Of a stretch of 5,238 bases of DNA, positions 1-5,238 are shown one piece after another. Source of the DNA: JBBQFC01 sp038321615 (GTDB lineage: Bacteria > Bacteroidota > Bacteroidia > Flavobacteriales_D > Cryomorphaceae); assembly GCA_038321615.1 (NCBI GenBank), contig JBBQFC010000107.1, forward strand, positions 1 to 5,238. Reading direction: 5' to 3'. Below the pieces are notes generated by a model. It did not search any database. It was not told the DNA's origin and was given only the letters and a program-made list of their open reading frames with translations. A program made the translations under genes and the position numbers. Every line of letters begins with the position of its first letter. Position 1 is the first letter of the stretch.

Positions 1-441
1 ATCGTACATATCCAAACCATCCAAATAAACGCTCAAATGCTGCTCGATGGTTTGAAATTGAAATTTGAAGGTCGCCATCTCACCCGTTATTCCGATGAGC
101 GCTTGGAGGTCGAGCATGCCGGTGTAAAAACTGCCTCCCGGCAGCCTTTTCGCCGGTATGAATTTCAAGGTCTGATTGTCCAGCCACGAGGTCTGACCAT
201 CGATTGCGGGATCGAATCGCAGGATATTGTCGGGCAGGGCTTCGCTCATTTGGAAGGGGCCTGAATAGGGCTGGGCCAACTTTACAATAATCGGATCGGA
301 AGTGGAAATAATCCCGGAAGTGTAGGCGAAGACGTATTCGCCAAAGGCCGGATTGATTTCAATTTTTTCTTCTGGATTGCTACACGAAACGGCCAAAATG
401 CCCATGCAAATGACGATTTTACTGATGAGGTTTGATTTCAT
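1..441 (-). CDS. Alpha-2-macroglobulin-like lipoprotein, N-terminal 147 residues (cut by left edge)
   Basis: This frame is open from an ATG at 439-441 to the left edge, so only the N-terminus is present. Residues 1-19 form a lipoprotein signal peptide with a basic start (MKSNLISK), a hydrophobic core and a lipobox-like AVS-C, putting the lipidated cysteine at residue 20. Acidic residues E24 and E25 follow it, which could act as a surface-export signal of the Bacteroidota kind; that part is inference. Residues 34-50 (F-x-x-AYTSGIIS), 70-95 (LPDNILRFDP then W86-LDNQTLKFIP) and 105-130 match my recollection of the first macroglobulin-like domain of Bacteroidota alpha-2-macroglobulins. Family members are usually about 1,800-2,000 residues and trap attacking proteases in the envelope. 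The thioester region, if any, lies outside the window. No Shine-Dalgarno is visible, as usual for the phylum. The gene is divergent from the dihydroorotase. The reading frame is secure and the family call is good but not proven. Confidence 0.8.
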   Translation of the reverse strand, partial: MKSNLISKIVICMGILAVSCSNPEEKIEINPAFGEYVFAYTSGIISTSDPIIVKLAQPYSGPFQMSEALPDNILRFDPAIDGQTSWLDNQTLKFIPAKRLPGGSFYTGMLDLQALIGITGEMATFKFQFQTIEQHLSVYLDGLDMYD

Positions 442-599
442 GGCAGGCAGGTGGTTGGGTTGGTGGGACTTGTTCTGAATCAACGGTTGAAGAAGGCAAT
501 AAATTATAGCAAGAAAATGAGCAGACCTGAAAATTTATGCTTTTTATATCCCCATTGGTAAAAATTGTGGAGAGCGTTCTTATTTCTGGTCTTTTCAGA

Positions 600-630
600 C
601 AAAGTAAAGTGGGGTTCAAGTCGCCACCAA
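600..630 (-). promoter_or_regulatory. Candidate promoter of the alpha-2-macroglobulin-like gene
   Basis: Read on the minus strand, TTG (628-630) is followed after 20 bases by TTACTTTG (600-607), which matches 7 of 8 positions of the Bacteroidota -7 consensus TAnnTTTG. The spacing is within the usual range. Transcription would begin near 593, leaving a leader of about 150 bases. This is a motif match only. Confidence 0.35.
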
Positions 631-692
631 TCTTACAGTCCAGTTGGCCTAAATTATTGAAGCGGGTGCAGTTATCAGTGGGATTTCGGAAC

Positions 693-725
693 TTGTAACT
701 TATCGTGCTGTAGAATTTAAATTTG
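693..725 (+). promoter_or_regulatory. Candidate promoter of the dihydroorotase gene
   Basis: TAAATTTG at 718-725 matches the Bacteroidota -7 consensus TAnnTTTG exactly, and TTG at 693-695 lies 22 bases upstream, within the 17-23 range known for the phylum. Transcription would start near 732, giving a leader of about 155 bases that contains the hairpin at 732-755. A weaker -7-like sequence at 848-855 has no TTG partner. Confidence 0.45.
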
Positions 726-731
726 ACGCTG

Positions 732-755
732 CCTGGGATAAGACCTGTTCCAGGT
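732..755 (+). other. Small hairpin with two alternative pairings in the dihydroorotase leader
   Basis: ACCTG (743-747) and CAGGT (751-755) are exact inverted repeats around a 3-base loop. CCTGG (732-736) can instead pair with CCAGG (750-754). The two pairings use overlapping bases and exclude each other. The stems are only five base pairs and no U-tract follows, so a terminator is unlikely. Any regulatory role is speculation. Confidence 0.3.
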
Positions 756-887
756 GGAAATTTAAAGTAACAACGAATATTTAAGACTTTACTACCCTAC
801 TTTTACCCAGCGTATAAGACTATGCATATAAACGTGTAAAGGACTTTTATTTTTAGAGCACCCCAAACAGCGAGCAAAAAATTACCG

Positions 888-2240
888 ATGAATCAGCACT
901 TTTTAATCAAAAATTCAACCATCGTAAATGAAGGACAATCCTTTGTGGCAGACGTACTGCTGTCGGATGGGCGTATTCAGCAAATTGGAAATATTGCCAT
1001 AGAACCACATTATCAGGTAATTGACGGTACAGGGAAACACCTACTACCAGGTATCATTGATGGTCAGGTCCATTTTAGAGATCCCGGACTTACGCACAAA
1101 GGCGACTTACACAGCGAAAGCAGAGCGGCCATAGCAGGTGGGGTAACATCCTTTATTGATATGCCAAACACGCTTCCGAATACGTTGACGATGGAAAGCT
1201 TGAAAGAAAAATATGCCATCGCTTCCAACAAGTCGTTGGCCAATTATTCCTTTTTTCTCGGTGTCAATGGCGATAATATTGATGAAGTAATAAATACAGA
1301 TACAAGCCACCTTATTGGTGTTTCGGATGATGGCTTGTATTTTACCCGAAAAGGAAATCTGCTTGCTGACAATCCGGAAATAATGGAGAAACTATTTGCG
1401 CATTGCAAATCCATTATTGCCATTCATTCCGAAAAGGAAGAGATCGTAGAAGAGAACGAGCAAGCTTACCGCCAAAAATACGGCGATGATGTTCCTGTAA
1501 AATTTCATCCCATCATTCGAAGTGTCGAAGCCTGCTACGAAGCGACCAAACGCGCCATTGGTTTAGCTAAAAAGCACGGTGCTCGATTGCATATTCTCCA
1601 CCTCACTACGGAAGCAGAAACCAACTTATTTCAGAACGACATTCCCCTAAAAGAAAAAAGAATAACAACAGAAGTTTCGGTACATCACCTTTGGTTTTCT
1701 GACAAAGATTATGGACGATTGGGAATGCTGATTAAATGGAATCCCGCGATTAAAACCAAACAGGACCAAGAAGGCTTGTTCGAGGCGTTGCTCGATGATC
1801 GGATAGATATCATAACCACCGACCACGCACCACATACCTTGGAAGAAAAGCAAAAACCCTATTTTCAATCCATGTCGGGTGCGCCAATGGTGCAGCATTC
1901 GCTCAATTGTATGCTCGCGTTTTACAGAGAAGGCCGCATTTCACTAGAGAAAATAGTGGAGAAAATGTGTCACAATCCAGCAATTCTTTACCGGATTTCA
2001 AACAGGGGATTCATACGCCAAGGCTATTTCGCCGACTTAACTTTGGTTGACTTAAATAGCCCATGGACCGTCGCAAAAGAGAATCTTTTCTACAAATGTG
2101 GTTGGTCGCCCCTGGAAGGTACCACCTTTCACGCGGCAGTCCAACAAACCTTCGTAAACGGCAATTTAGTGTATGACCATGGAAGATTTAACGAAGCGGT
2201 AAAGGGAATGGCATTGACCATATCTGAAGGGTTTAGTTGA
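888..2240 (+). CDS. pyrC: Dihydroorotase-family amidohydrolase
   Basis: The product is expected to catalyse the third step of de novo pyrimidine synthesis, the reversible ring closure of N-carbamoyl-L-aspartate to dihydroorotate in the cytoplasm. At 450 residues it has the normal length for Bacteroidota dihydroorotases. Visible motifs are PGIIDGQVHFRDPG (54-67, metal ligand H62 and substrate-binding R64), DMPNT (91-95), SDDG (146-149), H180 in AIHSEKEE, H238 in LHILHLTTE, KWNPAIK (283-289), the catalytic D312 in TTDHAPH, and GWSPLEG (405-411). Two points are odd. Gln60 replaces the first His of HxH, which I recall as normal in Bacteroidota. SDDG stands where I expect the Bacteroidota K-x-F-x-GSSTGN segment. 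The start is secure: this is the first ATG after an in-frame TAA at 837-839. No Shine-Dalgarno is visible. It is a single gene, not part of a pyr cluster here. A paralogous cyclic amidohydrolase is the main alternative. Confidence 0.88.
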   Translation: MNQHFLIKNSTIVNEGQSFVADVLLSDGRIQQIGNIAIEPHYQVIDGTGKHLLPGIIDGQVHFRDPGLTHKGDLHSESRAAIAGGVTSFIDMPNTLPNTLTMESLKEKYAIASNKSLANYSFFLGVNGDNIDEVINTDTSHLIGVSDDGLYFTRKGNLLADNPEIMEKLFAHCKSIIAIHSEKEEIVEENEQAYRQKYGDDVPVKFHPIIRSVEACYEATKRAIGLAKKHGARLHILHLTTEAETNLFQNDIPLKEKRITTEVSVHHLWFSDKDYGRLGMLIKWNPAIKTKQDQEGLFEALLDDRIDIITTDHAPHTLEEKQKPYFQSMSGAPMVQHSLNCMLAFYREGRISLEKIVEKMCHNPAILYRISNRGFIRQGYFADLTLVDLNSPWTVAKENLFYKCGWSPLEGTTFHAAVQQTFVNGNLVYDHGRFNEAVKGMALTISEGFS

Positions 2241-2310
2241 ACCTGGCAAACACCCATTTTCCGTGGAAATATTTTTTAATAATTACGACCCGGCATCTAT
2301 CATTTTTTAA
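2241..2310. other. Short spacer, nothing recognisable
   Basis: These 70 bases follow the dihydroorotase stop. I see no clear terminator hairpin and no convincing coding signal. The 5' part of the WG-repeat pseudogene may once have extended here, since translated fragments look vaguely beta-strand-like, but no WG motif is visible. Confidence 0.4.
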
Positions 2311-2764
2311 CTCGCTGCAGGTAAAGCTATATGTGGTTCACCCGAACTTAGCGGTAATGCGCTGCGACCTTTCGAGATGGATGGCAAGTTTGGGGTTCTT
2401 TACTTTGAGCGCGGCACGGCGATAAGCCCATCATACAAAAGCATTCGCTTCTGTACGTATGGAAATTGGGTGGTCGCCGAAAACTTTGAGTCCAGGTTTG
2501 GAGTCCTTAACACCGCGAAGAAATAATTTATCCTTTCACCCTGGATTCCGTGACTATTAAAAGCATTGTCTTCCGCCGAACGGAACATTTCACCCTATAC
2601 GAAAAAGGCAAGATTGGGATATTGTCGAAGTATGGTATCGTCAGAGTAGAACCCCGATATGATAATTTGGAGCGGTACAATTTGGAAGGAAAACCATTTT
2701 CTATACCCAAAAAAGGAACAAACTTTTTGGCTACGTTCACGGTGGAATCGAATTTTGGGAATAA
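2311..2764 (+). pseudogene. WG-repeat protein remnant broken by two frameshifts
   Basis: Three consecutive frames together give one WG-repeat protein. Frame 1 (open 2311-2526) reads DGKFGVLYFERGTAISPSYK and then SRFGVLNTAKK before TAA at 2524. Frame 2 (about 2515-2715) continues as EEIIYPFTLDSV and later KGKIGILSKYG, then VEPRYDNLE. Frame 3 (about 2715-2764) ends KLFGYVHGGIEFWE at TAA 2762-2764, a natural-looking C-terminus. The four motifs start at 2389, 2497, 2613 and 2726, which is 108, 116 and 113 bases apart, or about 36-39 codons. Both frame changes fit the loss of one base: near 2518-2523 after GCGAAG, and near 2706-2714 at a run of six A. WG repeats are beta-hairpin units in proteins of mostly unknown role. 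The beginning is missing, as frame 1 is closed by TAA at 2308 and its first ATG is at 2377. Sequencing error is the alternative to true decay. Confidence 0.7.
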
Positions 2765-2798
2765 GTCGAATGTTTTCCGCGCTTTTCCTTTAATGTGA

Positions 2799-5099
2799 TT
2801 ACCGCACCAACATCACCGAACCCCTTAGTTGCAAAGGTTCCGGGACAAATAGATCGGTGTCCTGCTCGGCTTTCAGGAAATAGCTGTAAACGCCGGCTTC
2901 GCAGAAGTAAGTGTCACCTTGGTAACTCCCGTTCCAGCTAATCTCAGGATCATTGGTACTAAATACTTCTGCTCCCAATCGGTCGAAAACCAAAAGCTCG
3001 TAATTTTTGAGCTTACAGATAGTTTCAATACCGAAGAGATCATTCGCCCCATCCATATTGGGCGTGAAGGCGTTGGGAATGAAAATATTGCAGCTGCAAT
3101 CCACGAAATTGACATTTACGGTGAACGTATTGGTTCCGCATAGATTGGAGATTACCCCACCGTACGCCCCCGATTCAACCACCGAAATCCCATCTGTATT
3201 CGCGCCCGTATTCCACGCTACTACATATTGATCGCTTTCCGGAGGACCGATGCGCAAACTATCTCCTTCGCAAAGCCGGAACGTCCGATCGAAAACCGTC
3301 GGGTTTGCATTAATTACTGTTACTCCAATTTCGTCGGAAACTGTGGAGCAAAGATCGCTGGCTTGCAGAATATAGGTGCCCGATACGCTGGGCTGGATAA
3401 AAGGGGTTCCGGCTCCATTGCTCCAAATGTATAGAATCGCATTTTCGACGGTTGCTCCAATTTGCTGCGGACTGTCGGAACAAAAAGTAATATCCGGACC
3501 CAAGTCTAAACTCAAGATGGTGGTAAACAACGTTACCGAAAGGCTTGCGCTCATTGCCGTGCCATCAGCATCTATCACGCTTACGGTATAAGTAGTATTC
3601 ACCGTCGGGGAAATAACGAACGGCCCTGCGGTATTGCCCAAACCTTGATTCCAAATGATGCTGTAAGGCGCTACACCACCAGATATTACCGCTTCGACGG
3701 TAGAAGGAAATCCGGCACAAACCTGGTTTTCACCTTCGATACTTACCGCTAAGTCCGGATTACAAGCTGCAAGAAAAATATTGTCGCTCACACTACCGCA
3801 AGAAGAGCTCACGGTTACGGAGTACGTTCCCGGGCTCGAGACATTAATGGTTTGTACAGCGGCTCCCGTACTCCATAAAAAGGAAGTGGCATTGGCACTT
3901 TCGGCGGTGAGCGTTGCCTGACCATCGCATAGGTCAAAGTCGCCGGTAATTGCTACATCCAGGCTCCCGATTATTTGCACGGTTCCGCCAATCGTGAATG
4001 AATTGCCTTGAATATCTTGCACGGATAGTGCATAATCAAAGTCGCTACTTGCTGTAACTTCAAAAGGCCCAAGCCCCACTCCGATATTCGGAAACCAGCT
4101 GATGGTATAAGGTGGAAAACCGCCTGAGATCGATCCTTCGATTTGGAAGGGAACTCCAGCACAAGCGATGCCTGGAGCCAGCACATCCACCAATAATGGG
4201 CTATCTAAACATTCCACTATTTCCACTTCATCTTCCAGAATCGCATTGGATCCGAAATGGCAATAATCGCCGGCGGTTACAGTGTAAATTCCCGGTTCGG
4301 TGAACGTTACCGTTTGGCCTGTTGCCCCATTGCTCCAGACGTAGCCAGAATAAACAGGGGGTTGGAAAAGCACTTCGTAGGGAATGAAAACCGTCACCGG
4401 CCCGTCGCAAAGCGAAAATTCCGTTACCGGGATGAGATCGTAAGCGGCGGGGCTCACATAAATAGGATTGGGCGGCGTGGTAGGATCAGCGATGCAGCAA
4501 TTGCCGGTTAAGCTGATGGCTTCTTCGATGTTTCCCCAGCAATTGTATTGCGTAAAATGAGATCGGAATACCACGGGTGGCGCAAATTCTGCCAGAAAGA
4601 ATTGCACGATTTGATTCGAAGAGTTTCCGCCATCTGCGGTGCTTGTGGTGCAGCCACCGCCGCTGGTCATACAGTTTACCAAGGCCGGCGACCCCGGAAA
4701 AATCGGTTCGCCGAGAAAGGGTGAAATAGCAGGTTGGTCATTGGTGTAAATCGTCACAATCGAAGGATCTACTCCGTTGATTTCTACGTCAACATTTCCC
4801 GTGCAACTGCCCGTACCGCCAAATCCCGCATAGATCACTTCTGTGATCTGATTGGCAAAAGGCCCTATAAAGTTCACTACCGGCGACTCATAGGTTACTA
4901 TCCCGATTTTCAGATTGGGAATGTTTACGTCGCAATTAACAGTTAGGGTGCCGCCTTCGTAGTTCGAAAAGATAACCAAATTGCCATTAGGGTTGCAAAT
5001 TTGCCCGATGGAATGATGGTAATTTAAAACGCATAGAAGCGTTAAAATCAGCGATATCTCCTTTGGGCGAAGGAGCAGTTTTGTAAAAAGCGCAGGCAT
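2799..5099 (-). CDS. Secreted T9SS type B (gliding-motility C-terminal domain) adhesin-like protein
   Basis: This 766-residue protein is probably exported by Sec and then across the outer membrane by the type IX secretion system. A signal peptide covers about residues 1-32, with cleavage likely before Q33. Residues 34-228 are a cysteine-rich region that I do not recognise. Six Ig/PKD-like units follow: A1 (229-296), B1 (304-378), A2 (388-446), B2 (450-524), A3 (530-597) and A4 (600-668). A units share C...W-x-x-G-A...G-x-Y...C; B units share C-A-G...SGG-x-x-PY-x-I-x-W. Residues 669-766 form the gliding-motility-associated C-terminal domain, with IFIPNAFTPNMDGANDLFG, VFDRLGAEVF, W722-NGSY and the terminal RGSVMLVR. 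No catalytic domain is visible, so an adhesive or structural role is an inference. The start is the first ATG after an in-frame TAG at 5148-5150. The gene converges on the WG pseudogene. Confidence 0.9.
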   Translation of the reverse strand: MPALFTKLLLRPKEISLILTLLCVLNYHHSIGQICNPNGNLVIFSNYEGGTLTVNCDVNIPNLKIGIVTYESPVVNFIGPFANQITEVIYAGFGGTGSCTGNVDVEINGVDPSIVTIYTNDQPAISPFLGEPIFPGSPALVNCMTSGGGCTTSTADGGNSSNQIVQFFLAEFAPPVVFRSHFTQYNCWGNIEEAISLTGNCCIADPTTPPNPIYVSPAAYDLIPVTEFSLCDGPVTVFIPYEVLFQPPVYSGYVWSNGATGQTVTFTEPGIYTVTAGDYCHFGSNAILEDEVEIVECLDSPLLVDVLAPGIACAGVPFQIEGSISGGFPPYTISWFPNIGVGLGPFEVTASSDFDYALSVQDIQGNSFTIGGTVQIIGSLDVAITGDFDLCDGQATLTAESANATSFLWSTGAAVQTINVSSPGTYSVTVSSSCGSVSDNIFLAACNPDLAVSIEGENQVCAGFPSTVEAVISGGVAPYSIIWNQGLGNTAGPFVISPTVNTTYTVSVIDADGTAMSASLSVTLFTTILSLDLGPDITFCSDSPQQIGATVENAILYIWSNGAGTPFIQPSVSGTYILQASDLCSTVSDEIGVTVINANPTVFDRTFRLCEGDSLRIGPPESDQYVVAWNTGANTDGISVVESGAYGGVISNLCGTNTFTVNVNFVDCSCNIFIPNAFTPNMDGANDLFGIETICKLKNYELLVFDRLGAEVFSTNDPEISWNGSYQGDTYFCEAGVYSYFLKAEQDTDLFVPEPLQLRGSVMLVR
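2802..3095 (-). other. T9SS type B C-terminal sorting domain (CHU_C-like)
   Basis: Residues 669-766 carry the hallmarks of the gliding-motility-associated C-terminal domain: P-N-A-F-T-P-N-x-D-G-x-N-D-x-F near the start, V-F-D-R-L-G-x-E-V-F in the middle, W-N-G-x-x-x-G, G-V-Y-x-Y-x-L-K, and R-G-x-V-x-L-V-R at the very end. In characterised Bacteroidota this domain directs export through the type IX machinery. C695 and C733 are extra cysteines that could pair. Confidence 0.88.
3096..4415 (-). repeat. Six Ig/PKD-like protein repeats in the order A-B-A-B-A-A
   Basis: In the four A units the conserved Trp and closing Cys are exactly 25 residues apart: W255/C280, W409/C434, W559/C584 and W629/C654. 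Each A unit opens with a Cys (C231, C391, C540, C610), so one disulfide per unit is plausible. The two B units have Cys to Trp 22 residues apart (C313/W335, C461/W483). A1 to A2 is 154 residues and B1 to B2 is 148, which suggests duplication of an A+B pair. The DNA has diverged enough that the repeats are clear only in the protein. Confidence 0.75.
5004..5099 (-). other. Sec signal peptide of the T9SS protein
   Basis: Residues 1-32 have a positively charged start (K7, R11, K13), a hydrophobic core around ISLILTLLCVL (15-25) and a polar end HHSIG before Q33. Cleavage before a Gln is common in Bacteroidota secreted proteins. C23 lies inside the hydrophobic core without a proper lipobox, so a lipoprotein is unlikely. 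Confidence 0.8.
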
Positions 5100-5238
5100 T
5101 GTTTTGGTTCTGGTTTCAAATAGGTTAATTCTTCTACCATGCAGCGTCTATTTACCCTACGTCGAAAAGGTTTTTGAGGCTGTGCTTGGTCGCGACAAAT
5201 ATAGGACATCCGACCAGAGCAATTCCGCATCACGCCAT
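5100..5238. other. Upstream region of the T9SS gene
   Basis: These 139 bases run to the right edge of the window. They hold the promoter candidate at 5196-5222. An open frame at 5048-5233 on the minus strand overlaps the signal peptide in another frame and is rich in Arg and Cys; I regard it as a shadow. No neighbouring gene is identifiable. Confidence 0.6.
5196..5222 (-). promoter_or_regulatory. Candidate promoter of the T9SS protein gene
   Basis: On the minus strand TATATTTG (5196-5203) matches the Bacteroidota -7 consensus TAnnTTTG exactly. The only TTG upstream within the window is at 5220-5222, 16 bases away, one shorter than the usual 17-23. Transcription would begin near 5189, giving a leader of about 90 bases. 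Confidence 0.45.

Larger units (their letters stand above)
442..887. other. Divergent intergenic region
   Basis: This 446-base AT-rich stretch separates two divergent genes. It holds one promoter candidate for each direction and one small hairpin, annotated separately. Short open frames here (for example 419-619 on the minus strand) overlap the lipoprotein start and have no protein-like character. I see no tRNA, riboswitch or repeat that I can support. Confidence 0.75.

Noticed and set aside
37..264. 75-codon plus-strand open frame
   Set aside because: It lies antisense to the lipoprotein N-terminus, whose signal peptide and family-like sequence explain the region better.
480..490. Palindrome TCAAC-G-GTTGA upstream of the lipoprotein
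   Set aside because: An 11-base palindrome of this kind is expected by chance, and no second copy or operator context is visible.
419..619. 66-codon minus-strand open frame in the intergenic region
   Set aside because: It overlaps the lipoprotein start in another frame, covers its candidate promoter, and has no recognisable protein character.
848..855. TATTTTTA as a -7 element closer to the dihydroorotase start
   Set aside because: It matches 7 of 8 positions but has no TTG at the right distance upstream.
2237..2425. 62-codon plus-strand frame overlapping the dihydroorotase stop
   Set aside because: It needs a TTG start, and its second half is out of frame with the clear WG-repeat motif at 2377-2400.
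2400..2740. Two minus-strand frames (2400-2588 and 2528-2740)
   Set aside because: They are antisense to the WG-repeat remnant and show no domain or signal of their own.
2550..2798. 82-codon plus-strand frame as a stand-alone gene
   Set aside because: Its first part is a WG repeat that begins upstream without a start, and its last 28 or so residues lose the pattern exactly where another frame picks it up.
5048..5233. 61-codon minus-strand frame at the right end
   Set aside because: It overlaps the signal-peptide codons of the T9SS protein and covers its candidate promoter; the composition is not protein-like.
1..5238. CRISPR array, tRNA/rRNA genes, insertion sequence ends, or a defence or toxin-antitoxin system
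   Set aside because: I looked on both strands and found no direct DNA repeats, tRNA-like cloverleaf, transposase motifs or small paired genes that would support any of these.

Overview
The window looks like chromosomal DNA from a member of the Bacteroidota, most likely a Saprospiria- or Cytophagia-like gliding or surface-living bacterium. Four things point there: a C-terminal domain of the gliding-motility/type IX secretion (T9SS) sorting type, a dihydroorotase that resembles the Bacteroidota version of the family, the N-terminus of an alpha-2-macroglobulin-like lipoprotein, and promoter-like sequences of the Bacteroidota type (TTG / TAnnTTTG) with no clear Shine-Dalgarno sites. The assignment rests on my recognition of protein families, not on a search.

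Layout from left to right. Positions 1-441 (minus strand) hold the first 147 codons of a lipoprotein that runs off the left edge; it reads as the start of a bacterial alpha-2-macroglobulin. Positions 442-887 are a divergent intergenic region with a candidate promoter for each flanking gene and a small hairpin in the likely leader of the right-hand gene. Positions 888-2240 (plus) encode a full-length 450-residue dihydroorotase-family amidohydrolase. Positions 2241-2310 show nothing recognisable. Positions 2311-2764 (plus) hold the decayed remains of a WG-repeat protein: its four G-x-x motifs are evenly spaced but spread over three reading frames, which fits two one-base losses. Positions 2799-5099 (minus) encode a 766-residue secreted multidomain protein with a signal peptide, a cysteine-rich N-terminal region, six immunoglobulin/PKD-like repeats and a T9SS type B sorting domain. 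Positions 5100-5238 are its upstream region, with an exact -7 promoter match.

The genes do not form an operon. The two intact genes and the partial gene lie in alternating orientation with separate upstream regions. The dihydroorotase is a housekeeping pyrimidine-synthesis candidate. The two minus-strand proteins both act at or outside the cell envelope: one is probably a surface or periplasmic protease trap, the other a secreted adhesin-like protein. I see no shared pathway among them.

I did not find a convincing new multi-gene system. The most interesting signals are the unusual metal-site signature of the dihydroorotase (a class I-type SDDG where I expect the Bacteroidota lysine motif, plus Gln for the first His of HxH), the three-frame WG-repeat pseudogene, and the regular, apparently duplicated domain-pair architecture of the T9SS protein with a fixed Trp-to-Cys distance in every A-type unit.
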